Assembly (NCBI RefSeq): GCF_012571135.1
Contig: NZ_CP046216.1
Coordinates: 420,936 to 484,935, forward strand
Length of the DNA stretch: 64,000 bases
Direction of reading: 5' to 3'
From: Enterobacteriaceae endosymbiont of Donacia tomentosa
GTDB lineage: Bacteria > Pseudomonadota > Gammaproteobacteria > Enterobacterales > Enterobacteriaceae
The notes beneath the pieces are model-generated. The model saw only the letters and a list, made by a program, of their open reading frames with translations. It had not been told where the DNA came from and made no database searches. A program made the translations under genes and the position numbers. Below are positions 17,204-28,034 of the stretch, in pieces (the first letter of the stretch is position 1; every line of letters starts with the position of its first letter).

Positions 17204-19060
17204 TTAATAATTATATTTTTTATAATTCATAATTTTTTTTTTAATGTTAGAGTATCTTTTGATTTTTGATTGTATAGTTTTTTGAAAAATTGATATGTTA
17301 CTATATATTGATATTTTAGATTTTGACCTTGTTACAGCTGTATATATTAATTCTTTTGTTAATACAAAAGAAAATTTATTAGGTAATATTAGTGCAGTAT
17401 TTTTAAATTCTGATCCTTGAGCTTTATGTACAGTAATTGCATATGCAATATTGTATGTCGGTAAATTTTCAATGGAGACTGTTTGACATGTATCATTTGC
17501 TAATAAAAAATTAACTTTAATTTTTTTTTCATACTCATCCCAATATGATATTCCAATGTCTCCATTAAATAAATTTAAAAAATCATTATTTTTAGTAATA
17601 ATAATAGGACGTCCTATATACCAATTATTTTTTAATAGTTTATTTTGTATGATATTTTTATTTATAAGTTCCCTCTCTATTATACTATTAATTTTCTTTG
17701 TTCCAAATAATCCATTTTTAACAGCACACATAATTTGAAAATGACTAAATTTATATAAAATTTTTTTTTTATTATTTAAATTTTTATTTAAATATATAAA
17801 ATATTTTTTATATTCTATAATAAATGATTGAATCATTAATTCATATTGTTTTATATTAAGTATATTGAGGTATTTAATATCGTTATATTTTTGAGAAAAT
17901 AGAAGTTCTTCTATTTTTTTTATATTTTCATTTTTTATAGCATTAGCTAATTTATTAATCCCAGACTTAACTTTGTATCTATAATTATTTTTTAATATAG
18001 TTATGGAATTACGAAAAAAAAACTTTTGTACATTATTCTTCCTTTTTATTTGATATTGACTAATAATATTTAACAAAGAATAATATTCTGATGTAAAAAA
18101 AAATTTTTTAAAATAACATAAATCTTTAAAAATACACCCACTTTCTACTGAAGTTAATTGATAATCATCACCTAATAATATCAAAGTACTTTTTAATGGT
18201 AATGCTTCTAAAATTATAGTCATTAAACCTAAATCAATCATAGATGCTTCGTCAATTATTAAAATATCAACATCTAAAGGATTATTTTTATTAAAAATAC
18301 TGTCTTTAGTAAACATTTGAATTTTTAATAAATGATGTATAGTGGTTGCTTTTTTAGGAATATTTTTTTTTTCTTCTTTATTTATTAAATTCATAGGTTT
18401 TTTTTTAAAAAAATTATTTATTGATTCTGTTAATCGATTAGAAGCTTTTCCTGTCGTAGCAGCTATTTTAATTTTTAAAGGAATTGTAAAAAATTTTATA
18501 AAAGATAAAATCAATTTTGATATTATGCTAGTTTTACCTGTTCCTGGAGAACCTGAAATAATACTAAATTTATGTGTTAAAGCTACAAAAATGGCTGTTT
18601 TTTGTAAAAAATCATCTTTTTTAAAAAGAAAGTTTATTATGTTTTTTATATCATTAAATTTATTGATTTTTATAGTGTTTTTTATAAGATAATTTACAAT
18701 TATATTTTCCTCTCTCCACATTCTATATAAATATAAACAATTATTATCTATAACAATAGGAGTAACTTTATTACCAATACTAACTATTTCATAGGTGAGT
18801 AACTCTTTTTTCCAATTTTTAATATTATCTATTTTTTTTATAATTTTGAAATTTAAATATTCTTTATGTTTTTTAAAAATTTTTTTTATATTTAATTTAG
18901 ATATAGGTAAGCAAATATTTCCCCTACCAATTGCATTACTAAGCAATGCAATTACTAACATTAAAACATGATGTTTTTTAGAAGTTAAAATATAAGCAAA
19001 TTGTAAATCTATTAAACGAATAATTTTTATTTTATAGAGTTTTCTTAAAAAATAATACAT
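17204..19060 (-). CDS. recD: exodeoxyribonuclease V, RecD subunit
   Basis: A 618-residue protein close to E. coli RecD (608), the fast 5'-3' helicase of RecBCD. Walker A is intact (I-S-G-S-P-G-T-G-K-T-S near residue 165), as are Walker B (L-I-I-D-E-A-S-M-I-D), the G-D-D-Y-Q-L motif III, and the C-terminal A-I-T-V-H-K-A-Q-G-S-E-F and Y-T-A-V-T-R-S motifs. RecD is therefore predicted to be an active motor. It is the last gene of recC-recB-recD, 31 bases after recB. Confidence 0.96.
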   Translation of the reverse strand: MYYFLRKLYKIKIIRLIDLQFAYILTSKKHHVLMLVIALLSNAIGRGNICLPISKLNIKKIFKKHKEYLNFKIIKKIDNIKNWKKELLTYEIVSIGNKVTPIVIDNNCLYLYRMWREENIIVNYLIKNTIKINKFNDIKNIINFLFKKDDFLQKTAIFVALTHKFSIISGSPGTGKTSIISKLILSFIKFFTIPLKIKIAATTGKASNRLTESINNFFKKKPMNLINKEEKKNIPKKATTIHHLLKIQMFTKDSIFNKNNPLDVDILIIDEASMIDLGLMTIILEALPLKSTLILLGDDYQLTSVESGCIFKDLCYFKKFFFTSEYYSLLNIISQYQIKRKNNVQKFFFRNSITILKNNYRYKVKSGINKLANAIKNENIKKIEELLFSQKYNDIKYLNILNIKQYELMIQSFIIEYKKYFIYLNKNLNNKKKILYKFSHFQIMCAVKNGLFGTKKINSIIERELINKNIIQNKLLKNNWYIGRPIIITKNNDFLNLFNGDIGISYWDEYEKKIKVNFLLANDTCQTVSIENLPTYNIAYAITVHKAQGSEFKNTALILPNKFSFVLTKELIYTAVTRSKSKISIYSNISIFQKTIQSKIKRYSNIKKKIMNYKKYNY

Positions 19061-19091
19061 ATTTTTATAATTATTAATATTTAAAAAAAAA

Positions 19092-22000
19092 TTAAGATAA
19101 TAATTTATCTAATTTACTAATTAATTTAATAGAAGGTCGTGTTTCCCAAATACCATTTTGATTATTTTTAATTTTATCAATCCCTCTAATATATAAATAA
19201 AGAATTTTACCAAAATGCGTTTCATAATTATAATCTTTAATACGAAATTTTAAATATTTATGAAGAGCTAATACATAAAATTGATATTGTATATCATAGC
19301 GATTTTGGCATATATTTTGTTCTATATATTTTTTTTTATAACTCTTATTATTAAATCCTAGCCAATTAGATTTATAGTCTATAATAAAATATTTATTTTT
19401 CCAACAGAAAATTAAATCTATTACTCCAGTTAAAAATCCTTTAATTTTTTCAAAAGTTAATTTAGGTAAATTATGTGAAATATTATCATATTTAAATATA
19501 ATTTTGTTCAATTTTGTAATAGATAATATTTTTTTTATAGATAAATAAAATTCAAATTCTGTTTTTCTATTTTCAATATTTATTTTATTTAAAATAATTT
19601 TTTCAGTCCCTAATGAATGAGTTAAAATATTATTAAACCAATTTGTTACTACAATATGCCAATGAGAAGAAATATTATTTTTTATTAATTCTTTTTTAAT
19701 AAAAGATTTTAATATTGGCTTAGTAAAATCTAATTTTTCTAAAATATTATGAATCATAATACCAATATTCTTTCCAATAGGAAAATTATATTGTGTTTTT
19801 TTTATATTTTTATCATAAACAAAAAGAAATTTATAAATATCATTATAGCTAAAATTATTATGTTGTTGTTTTTTTATTTGAGAAAAACTTGTAATAACAG
19901 AATTATTATATTTAATAAAATTAGATTTTATTTGAGAAACATATTCATTTTTTGTCTCTTTTTCTAATTGTATATTTAATTTTATTAATTTTTGTAATTT
20001 TATTATTTTAATTGAGATATCTGTACTTTTAAAATTATTTAAAATTTTTTTAAAATCTAAAGTAGATATACCATATTTTTTCCTTATTAAAAAATCTAGA
20101 GCATTATAATATGGATAATATAAAATATATTTTTTTATATTATGAATTTTAATATTACTAATACCAATACTACAATGAAAAATAGATCTTGTTAAAGATA
20201 CATATAATAATCTTAAATTTTCTGAAAGACATTCTTCAAAAGAATATTTAATACTCTTTTTATTTTTATCGAAATCTATAATTGTTTTTAAATTTTTTCT
20301 ATCGTGATAAATAATACCATCTAAATTAATTAAATCTACAAAATTACAAGATATAAATGGTAACCAAACAATTGGAAATTGTAATCCCTTGGATTTATGT
20401 ATTGTCATAATTTTGATTTTATTTATACTATTATCAAATTTAATTTTTAAATTTGGAGTAATATTCACATTGGGATATGTTATTTGTTTTAATAACCATT
20501 CTATTATTTTATGTTTATCTGTAATATGGATACATAATGTTTGTATTATTTCACCTATATATAAAATATTTTTAATTTTTTCTTTATTAAAAGAATTCAT
20601 TTTTTGTTTTTGAAAAAAAATAGAATTTTTTAAAAAAATTTCTTCCAACATTTTTAAAATCCCGTTTTTTTTCCATATTAATTGATATTTACTAAATTCT
20701 CTATTTACTTGTTTCATAAAAATTGCTTTTTTATCGTGATCAAAATTAGATAAATTAATAGAAAATAGCTTACTTCCTAATATATTAATTATTTTTTGTT
20801 CTTTATCTGGTTGTAAAATAGCTTTTAATAATAAAACTAATTCTTTAGCTTCAATCATTTCAAAAATATTATTTGGATTAGATAAATAAATAGAAGGTAA
20901 ATTAAATTTTATAAATTCTTTTTGTAAAAGAATAGCTTCATAACGATTACGTACTAAAATAGTTATATCTGTAATATTAACACTATTAATACTATTATTT
21001 TTTTGTAAAATAGATTTTTTTCTTATACCTAAATGTAGTAGTTGACATATATTCTGTGCGCATGTATATGCCATTTTTTGTTTATATGAATTTATATTTG
21101 TTTCTTCTTTATCCAAGAACCAAAAAGTTATTCCAGATTTTATTTTATTATTAATAATGAAATTATAATTAGCTTTTTGTGATGTATATAAAATAGGATA
21201 AAAATTTATATTTTCAAATATAAATGGATAAGATCTATTTGAAAATAATTGATTTACACTACTTACCATAGTTTTAGATGAACGCCAATTATTTTTTAAT
21301 GTATAACAATTTTTAATTTCAAAAGAAGCTTTTATATATGTAAAAATATCGGCTCCTCTAAAAGAATAAATAGCTTGTTTAGGGTCACCAATTAATATAA
21401 TAATGTTATTAGAATGATTTATATATATTTTTTTAAAAATATCATATTGTTGTATATTAGTATCTTGAAACTCATCAATTAAAATTACAGGAAATATAGT
21501 TCTTATATCTTTTGCAATTTTAGAACCTGATGAACTTTTTAATATCTTATGTAATAAAATTAATAAATCATCAAAACTAATTTCTTTATTTTTTTGTTTT
21601 TCTATTCTTAAATGTTTATTTATATATTTAATAGCTTTTAATATTATTAATGCTTTGATATTAATAATTTTATCTAAAAATAAATCTATTTTATTAAATA
21701 AAATAAATTTTGGAATTTTTTTTTTATTAATAGTTTTGCTTGTTAGTTCTTTTTGAGAAAATCTAAATAATTGTTCTGGATAAAAATTATCTTCAGTTTT
21801 TTCTATACTCCATTTATCTATAATATTTATCCAATTATTAATTGATCTTTTATTATAAATATATTTATTTATTGTAGAATTACTAATTACATTAATAATG
21901 TTTTCTTTATATTTAATCCAATTTTTTTTTATATTATTAATATAATTAATATTATTATTAAATTGTTTAGACAAATTAATATTTTGAATATTATTTTTTA

Positions 22001-22637
22001 ATAAAGGAGAAGGATATTTGGATAAAAAAGGCAATAATTTATTTAAAAAATAAGTAGGAGATTTCCAATATAAAAAAATTATTTTTATTATATTTTTAGG
22101 TAAATTATAAAAATATTTTCTCCAAAAATTTATAATAATTTTATATTGTAAATGATATTCATTGCTAATTATTTTTTCTTGAGGATTGAAATCATAAATT
22201 TCATAATTTTTAAAATTTAATATTTTTTGACAAAAAGAATGTATTGTACAAATGGAAGCATTATTGAAATTTAATTCAGCTCTGAGTAATAATTCATTAG
22301 CTTCTTTTAAATTTTTAATTTCTTTAATTAAATTATTTATTGTACTATATTTACTTTTTCCTTTTATGCATGCAATACGTAATATTTTAATACTTTTTTT
22401 AATTCTTTGACATAAACTTTGTGTAGCAAGATCTGTAAAAGTAACTACTAAAATTTGTTCTATATTTAATGGTAAAGAAGAATTATTTTGTTGATACAAA
22501 CCTAAAAGTAATCTTAAATATATTATAATAATTGTAAATGTTTTACCTGTTCCTGCAGATGCTTCTATTAAATATGATCCCTGTATATTTTCTTTAAAAG
22601 GATCAAATTCTTTAAATTTTATTATTTTTTTGATCAT
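19092..22637 (-). CDS. recB: exodeoxyribonuclease V, RecB subunit (helicase-nuclease)
   Basis: A 1181-residue protein of the same size as E. coli RecB (1180). It has the SF1A motifs: E-A-S-A-G-T-G-K-T-F-T at residues 26-36, I-L-I-D-E-F-Q-D-T-N, G-D-P-K-Q-A-I-Y-S-F-R-G-A-D, and L-L-Y-V-S-L-T-R-S. The C-terminal nuclease domain keeps G-V-I-D-L-I-F and F-I-I-D-Y-K-S-N-W-L-G, the Asp/Asp/Lys triad of the RecB nuclease. The enzyme processes double-strand ends for recombination and degrades foreign linear DNA. The ptrA gene that separates recC from recB in E. coli is absent; the gap is 15 bases. Confidence 0.97.
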   Translation of the reverse strand: MIKKIIKFKEFDPFKENIQGSYLIEASAGTGKTFTIIIIYLRLLLGLYQQNNSSLPLNIEQILVVTFTDLATQSLCQRIKKSIKILRIACIKGKSKYSTINNLIKEIKNLKEANELLLRAELNFNNASICTIHSFCQKILNFKNYEIYDFNPQEKIISNEYHLQYKIIINFWRKYFYNLPKNIIKIIFLYWKSPTYFLNKLLPFLSKYPSPLLKNNIQNINLSKQFNNNINYINNIKKNWIKYKENIINVISNSTINKYIYNKRSINNWINIIDKWSIEKTEDNFYPEQLFRFSQKELTSKTINKKKIPKFILFNKIDLFLDKIINIKALIILKAIKYINKHLRIEKQKNKEISFDDLLILLHKILKSSSGSKIAKDIRTIFPVILIDEFQDTNIQQYDIFKKIYINHSNNIIILIGDPKQAIYSFRGADIFTYIKASFEIKNCYTLKNNWRSSKTMVSSVNQLFSNRSYPFIFENINFYPILYTSQKANYNFIINNKIKSGITFWFLDKEETNINSYKQKMAYTCAQNICQLLHLGIRKKSILQKNNSINSVNITDITILVRNRYEAILLQKEFIKFNLPSIYLSNPNNIFEMIEAKELVLLLKAILQPDKEQKIINILGSKLFSINLSNFDHDKKAIFMKQVNREFSKYQLIWKKNGILKMLEEIFLKNSIFFQKQKMNSFNKEKIKNILYIGEIIQTLCIHITDKHKIIEWLLKQITYPNVNITPNLKIKFDNSINKIKIMTIHKSKGLQFPIVWLPFISCNFVDLINLDGIIYHDRKNLKTIIDFDKNKKSIKYSFEECLSENLRLLYVSLTRSIFHCSIGISNIKIHNIKKYILYYPYYNALDFLIRKKYGISTLDFKKILNNFKSTDISIKIIKLQKLIKLNIQLEKETKNEYVSQIKSNFIKYNNSVITSFSQIKKQQHNNFSYNDIYKFLFVYDKNIKKTQYNFPIGKNIGIMIHNILEKLDFTKPILKSFIKKELIKNNISSHWHIVVTNWFNNILTHSLGTEKIILNKINIENRKTEFEFYLSIKKILSITKLNKIIFKYDNISHNLPKLTFEKIKGFLTGVIDLIFCWKNKYFIIDYKSNWLGFNNKSYKKKYIEQNICQNRYDIQYQFYVLALHKYLKFRIKDYNYETHFGKILYLYIRGIDKIKNNQNGIWETRPSIKLISKLDKLLS

Positions 22638-22652
22638 TATAATATTACTTTT

Positions 22653-25600
22653 TTAATAAATATAATATACTAAATTTAGTATCCATTTTTTAATTAATAA
22701 TATTGTTTTTAACCATATTTTTTCATCTAAATTAAAATTTAATCTTTCAAAATATAAATCATTACATTCTCCTGGAAAATTATTATTATTCCAATAGTAA
22801 AAAAATTTTCTTTTTGCCTGTTTTTGTATAACAATGTCATTATCAATACATTTTTTGTTAAAATTATAACAAGTATTAATCCAGGACCAGGAACTTTTCA
22901 TTGGTAACATAAGAGGAGAATACATTCCATAAATATAACCATCTATGTATTGTTTTAATAAAAATATGGCTTGTTTTTTAGAAAAAAATTGAAAACCATA
23001 TTTAGTATTCTTTAAACCAAAAACAAAAAAATTAAGTTTATCATTATAAATATTATTTGCACATAAAATTAAATGTTCTATCCATAATGCAATAATTGTT
23101 TTAATATCTATTAATTTTGGTTCAAATTTTATTAACCCGTAATTATATTTAAAATACCTTATTGTCCCAAATAATGTAATATCAGAAATTTTAAAATTTA
23201 TTTTATTTATTATTTCTAAATATTTATATTTTTGATATTCTTGATTAAATAATTCTTTCATTTTTTTAATTTTTTCTTCCCACCAAATTTCCCCGTAATA
23301 ACCATATGGTAAAGTACCTTTATTTAAAAAAAAATTATATAAATTATTAAGATCTTTATTTAAAATTAATGAATATAATATTTCTTTGTTTATTAAAAAT
23401 TCTTGTAAAGCATTAATAAAAAATGGTTCTGTATCAAATAACTTTATATTATTTAAATCATGTAAATATATTTTTAATTTTTGATTAAAAAATCCTTTAA
23501 CTGGATGTTTCCAAAAATTAATTAAATCATTAATTTTGATTTTTTTTATTTTCATTAATTTTAAATTAAAAATATTAGTTACATCATTATTTTTCTTTTT
23601 ATTTTTAATGAAAATTAATTTTTTTTTACTTTTATATATTTTACAAATATTTTTAATAATACAATTATTTTTTTCTTTATTATTAATATAATAATTATTA
23701 GAAATATATAATAATAATTCATTTATTAAAATAGAAGGATCATTTTTACTACTACTAATTATAGGATTATTAATATAACTAATATATAATTTTTTTTCTA
23801 CTGACATTATTAATTTTAAAAATAAATTTTTACTTTCATCTAAATAATTAGATCCTTCTTTATAAGGATAATTTTGCATTAAATCAAATACTATAGGATA
23901 TGAAATTTTAGGAAAAAATTCATTATTCATTCCTATTATAAAAATAACTTTAAAAGATGAATTTTTAAAAAAATTAAGTGCACAAAAATTTATTTTATTT
24001 ATATTAAAAATAACTTTTTTATTCATCTTTTTTATTTGAGAATTAAATTCTTCTAATATAAAATCAACAGGAATTTTTCTTTTATATTTTTCTTTTAAAC
24101 CATTTTTAATAAAAAATATTATTTTTTTCATTACAAAATATATATTTGTATTTAGAGAAATATTACGAATAAAAAAATCAGAATATATTTTTAATAAAAT
24201 ATTTTCCCATTTTTCTAAAAAATATTTTTTATTAAGTTTTTTTTTCCATTCTTCTAATTTAAATAAAAAATTTGTGAATTTTTCTAATAACTTTCCTGTT
24301 ATAATAGAACCTCCGTTATATGGAATTATATTATTCCAACTTCCTGAAATACTATTAATAGCATAACCAAGAAATAGGCGATGTAAACCAAATTTCCAAG
24401 TATATTGATCTTTTGGTATGATAATTTTATTAAAATATTTAAAATTTAATCCATATTTGATACCCAAATTTTTTACCCAAAAACGTAAACATTCTAAATC
24501 TTGTTTATTAAGATGGAATCTTTTTGATATTTGTTCATTTTCTAACAAAAAAAATATTTCATCAGGAGTAAAATCTTTATAAGGTAATTTTAATAAAAAT
24601 ATCAATCTATCTAATAAATCTAAATCTGGTATTTTACCCATATTTAAATTTATAGGTAAATTAATATCACTAAATGTTGCATGGATAAAAGGAATATATA
24701 ATTCTAAATTAGGAGATAAAACAATAATATCATGTAATAAATATTTCGGATTATTTTCCAAAATTTTTAAAATATTATTGTATAATATACTTACCTCTAC
24801 TTTTATATTTTCACAAATATTTATTGCAATTGAATTATCTGATATATTAATTTTTTTTTTATATTTTTTAGTATTAGATTTTTTTAAATTATTATTTAAG
24901 TATAAAATATCGTTTTTTATATTATTTAGTAAACTACTAGGGTCATTTTTTACAAACGATTCAATTGTTCTAGATGGTATATTTATTAATTTGTTTATAT
25001 TATTTAGGTGATATTTTCCCCATGACAATAATAATGAATTATAAAATAAATAATTTTGATTTTTTTTATTAAAATTATTATTTTCTAAATTACCCCAATA
25101 ATATTTACATGGAGTAAACATTAAAAGGTGTATTTCCATGTATTTTTCTATTTTTCTTAGTAATTTCAAAAAAATAGGAGGAATATTTTGAATATCTAAT
25201 ATAAATATTCTTTCTGGTATTAAATGATATCTAAATTTTTTATATTTATCATTTTTTTGATAAAAATTATATAATTTACCATAATGCCATAATTGTTTAC
25301 CTAATTTTTTTTTATTGTATTTTATTAAATTTTGCCATAATACAGTTTGCCAGATTTGATGTTCATTGTTTAATGATGGTATCATCTTATTTTTTTCCCA
25401 AAATAATAATAATTCTGGTTTATATTTTTGATATTTATCATATAAATGATATATTTGATCTGATATTTGAAATAAAAAATTAATATTTTTTATATTATGA
25501 GAAAAATATTTTTTAAAATTAATAAAATCAATATTTGATATTAATTTAGGAATAATATACATTATTTTCCAAATAATAGATTCTCTATATAAAAAATCAT

Positions 25601-25847
25601 CTTGATATATATCAGGTATTATTTTTATAAATAAATTTCTGATAAATTCTTCAAAAGAAATAAAATTAATATTTGCATATATTCCTAAAATATTTGAAAA
25701 ATTAATTTTCATTAATTGAGCATAATGGTTATTATTATATATTATAATTTCTGGTTCTAATGGATTAGTTAAAGGTTTTTTTGTAATTTGTATTTTTATT
25801 AAATTTAATAAAATATCTATATTATTGGAATTATAAATTGTAAACAT
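22653..25847 (-). CDS. recC: exodeoxyribonuclease V, RecC subunit with altered Chi-recognition residues
   Basis: A 1064-residue protein collinear with E. coli RecC (1122), the scaffold that splits the duplex and scans for Chi. Landmarks such as the N-terminal Y-N-S-N, the H-L-L-M-F-T-P-C-K-Y-Y-W-G block, I-I-G-M-N-N-E-F-F-P and L-P-Y-G-Y-Y-G-E-I-W-W-E match. Of E. coli residues implicated in Chi reading, Q38, T40, L64, W70, D133, R142 and R186 are here N38, N40, S64, R70, H134, K143 and Tyr, while Q44, L134 and D136 are kept. First gene of the minus-strand recCBD unit, divergent from mutH. Confidence 0.95.
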   Translation of the reverse strand: MFTIYNSNNIDILLNLIKIQITKKPLTNPLEPEIIIYNNNHYAQLMKINFSNILGIYANINFISFEEFIRNLFIKIIPDIYQDDFLYRESIIWKIMYIIPKLISNIDFINFKKYFSHNIKNINFLFQISDQIYHLYDKYQKYKPELLLFWEKNKMIPSLNNEHQIWQTVLWQNLIKYNKKKLGKQLWHYGKLYNFYQKNDKYKKFRYHLIPERIFILDIQNIPPIFLKLLRKIEKYMEIHLLMFTPCKYYWGNLENNNFNKKNQNYLFYNSLLLSWGKYHLNNINKLINIPSRTIESFVKNDPSSLLNNIKNDILYLNNNLKKSNTKKYKKKINISDNSIAINICENIKVEVSILYNNILKILENNPKYLLHDIIVLSPNLELYIPFIHATFSDINLPINLNMGKIPDLDLLDRLIFLLKLPYKDFTPDEIFFLLENEQISKRFHLNKQDLECLRFWVKNLGIKYGLNFKYFNKIIIPKDQYTWKFGLHRLFLGYAINSISGSWNNIIPYNGGSIITGKLLEKFTNFLFKLEEWKKKLNKKYFLEKWENILLKIYSDFFIRNISLNTNIYFVMKKIIFFIKNGLKEKYKRKIPVDFILEEFNSQIKKMNKKVIFNINKINFCALNFFKNSSFKVIFIIGMNNEFFPKISYPIVFDLMQNYPYKEGSNYLDESKNLFLKLIMSVEKKLYISYINNPIISSSKNDPSILINELLLYISNNYYINNKEKNNCIIKNICKIYKSKKKLIFIKNKKKNNDVTNIFNLKLMKIKKIKINDLINFWKHPVKGFFNQKLKIYLHDLNNIKLFDTEPFFINALQEFLINKEILYSLILNKDLNNLYNFFLNKGTLPYGYYGEIWWEEKIKKMKELFNQEYQKYKYLEIINKINFKISDITLFGTIRYFKYNYGLIKFEPKLIDIKTIIALWIEHLILCANNIYNDKLNFFVFGLKNTKYGFQFFSKKQAIFLLKQYIDGYIYGMYSPLMLPMKSSWSWINTCYNFNKKCIDNDIVIQKQAKRKFFYYWNNNNFPGECNDLYFERLNFNLDEKIWLKTILLIKKWILNLVYYIY

Positions 25848-26018
25848 GCGTAAATTATAAATAAAGAAATTATTCTGTTATACTAACATTTTCTAAACTT
25901 TTTTGATAAAATAATTCATTTATAATTATTAAAAATAAATTTTTAAAACAAAAAATTTTATTGCAAGAATATAATTTTTTATTTTATCAAAATAAAAAAT
26001 TTTGGTTATTTAAAAAAA

Positions 26019-26681
26019 ATGTTTTCTCAATTTATCTATAATGAAAAAATGTTATTATTAAGAGCAACATTATTAACAGGAAATAATATAATAGATATTA
26101 TAAAATGGACAAATTATGCAATTTCAAAAAATTTTGAAAAAGATAAAGGATTTATAGGTAAATTAATTGAATTTTTTTTATTAGGTAAAAAAACAAATAA
26201 TAAATATAATCAAGATATTCCTCATTTAGGAATAGAAATAAAAACTATTACTATATATAAAAATAATAATATTATTAATGATAGTTTTATTTGTTCATTG
26301 CCATTGTTAAATAAAAATAATTTATTTTGGTATAAAAGTAAATTATACAATAAATTATCAAAAATTTTATGGATACCAATTATTGTAAAAAATAAAAAAA
26401 CACATATGTTTATGAAGATAATTGGTCAACCATTATTATGGAAACCATCAGTTTTTGATAAAATTAAAATATACAATGATTGGATTAAATTTATAGAATT
26501 ATTTATATTAGGACAAATCAAACATATAAATTATTATAATGGTTCTATTTTATTAGTGAAAAATAAATCAGAAAAAAAAAAATTAACGAAAACTATAGAC
26601 AACCAAGGAAAAATTATATTTATTACTCCTAAATCTTTTTATTTAAAAAAAGAATTCATAAAATCATTTATTAAAGTTTAA
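26019..26681 (+). CDS. mutH: DNA mismatch repair endonuclease MutH
   Basis: A 220-residue protein (E. coli 229) with the MutH core K-D-K-G-F-I-G-K-L-I-E and the catalytic triad D66, E73 and K75 in D-I-P-H-L-G-I-E-I-K-T, the same spacing as D70, E77 and K79 in E. coli. MutH nicks the unmethylated strand at hemimethylated GATC when activated by MutS-MutL. dam, mutS and mutL are not in the window. There is no clear ribosome site; a second ATG at 26049 is possible but the first gives the family length. In enterics mutH, recBCD and lysA lie within a short region, as here. Confidence 0.94.
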   Translation: MFSQFIYNEKMLLLRATLLTGNNIIDIIKWTNYAISKNFEKDKGFIGKLIEFFLLGKKTNNKYNQDIPHLGIEIKTITIYKNNNIINDSFICSLPLLNKNNLFWYKSKLYNKLSKILWIPIIVKNKKTHMFMKIIGQPLLWKPSVFDKIKIYNDWIKFIELFILGQIKHINYYNGSILLVKNKSEKKKLTKTIDNQGKIIFITPKSFYLKKEFIKSFIKV

Positions 26682-26765
26682 TTTTATAAATAATTTGTTA
26701 TTTTAATATTTAAATTTAAATATTTTTTAATTATTAATATTATTAACTTATAAAAAATATACATT

Positions 26766-28034
26766 TTAAAATAATTCTAAAGAAATTAATTCTTGTATTG
26801 TTTGACGGCGACGAATTATTTTAGGTATGTTGTTTTCAATTAAAATTTCTGGTATTAAAGGTCTACTATTATAATTAGAAGACATTGACGCTCCATATGC
26901 TCCTGTATCATGAAATATTAAATAATCACCAACATTAACTAATGGTAATATAAAAAAAGTTATTTTCCCATTATCCAGTTGTGTAAATATATCACCTGAT
27001 TCACATAATGGGCCCGCTATTATAGTTTCCACTTTAGGTAAATTAGACATATCATTACCTTTATATGATATTGCTGATATATAATGATAACTACCATACA
27101 TTACGGGACGAATAAAATCATTAAAACCGATATCTACAAGTACAAATCTTTTGTTTTTTATATTTTTAATTGCACATACTTGACAAACTAATAGTCCTGC
27201 TTCAGCTACTAAAAATCTTCCAGGTTCAATTTCTAATTTTATATTTTTATTAAAATAATTATTAATGATATTTCTTGTTTTATTCCATAAATTAAAATAA
27301 TGACTAATATTTATAATTTCGTCATTATATCTATATGGTATAGATAATCCTCCTCCAGCTGATATTATATTAATTTTTGGCATATATGGTTGTATTACGT
27401 TAGATATCATTGAATTACATACTTTTTTTAAGTGTTTATAATCTACTCCAGAACCTATATGCATATGTATTCCAATTAAATTTAATTTATATTTATTAAT
27501 AATATCAATAGATTTTTTGATATCTTTATACCAAATGCCATGTTTGCTTTCTTCACCACCTGTATTAGTTTTTTTGTTATGTCCGTGTCCAAATCCAGGA
27601 TTAATTCTTAACCATATATTATGTCCTTTAGATAAATTACCAAGTTGGTATAACATATCTATAGATCCAATATTTACAGTGATATTTAATTCAATAACAC
27701 GTTTTAATGTTTTACTATCAAATATATCAGATGTAAAAATAATATCGTTTTCATTTTTATAATTATAACCAGCTATTAATGCTCTTTCAATTTCTCCTAA
27801 TGATACTGCATCTACTTTTACTCCTTCAGATTTCATTAATTTTAAAATATTAATATTCGAACAAGCTTTTTGTGCAAATCGTACTGTATCAAATTGTTTT
27901 AATTGTAAAATTTTTTGTTTTATGTTTTCAGCACAATATATCCAAAAAGGAGAACTATATTTTTTTATCAAAAAAAATATAATTTTAATAGAAATATTAT
28001 TTTTATTAAATTTTGAATCAAATATTTTTTCCAT
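26766..28034 (-). CDS. lysA: diaminopimelate decarboxylase LysA
   Basis: A 422-residue PLP enzyme that decarboxylates meso-diaminopimelate to lysine. The PLP lysine sits in V-R-F-A-Q-K-A-C-S-N (about residue 59). The glycine-rich S-A-G-G-G-L-S-I-P, E-P-G-R-F-L-V-A, G-P-L-C-E-S-G-D and G-A-Y-G-A-S-M-S-S-N-Y motifs are intact. Similarity to E. coli LysA is high for this genome, suggesting strong selection, for example to make lysine for the symbiont or host. The regulator lysR, divergent from lysA in E. coli, is absent. Confidence 0.97.
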   Translation of the reverse strand: MEKIFDSKFNKNNISIKIIFFLIKKYSSPFWIYCAENIKQKILQLKQFDTVRFAQKACSNINILKLMKSEGVKVDAVSLGEIERALIAGYNYKNENDIIFTSDIFDSKTLKRVIELNITVNIGSIDMLYQLGNLSKGHNIWLRINPGFGHGHNKKTNTGGEESKHGIWYKDIKKSIDIINKYKLNLIGIHMHIGSGVDYKHLKKVCNSMISNVIQPYMPKINIISAGGGLSIPYRYNDEIINISHYFNLWNKTRNIINNYFNKNIKLEIEPGRFLVAEAGLLVCQVCAIKNIKNKRFVLVDIGFNDFIRPVMYGSYHYISAISYKGNDMSNLPKVETIIAGPLCESGDIFTQLDNGKITFFILPLVNVGDYLIFHDTGAYGASMSSNYNSRPLIPEILIENNIPKIIRRRQTIQELISLELF

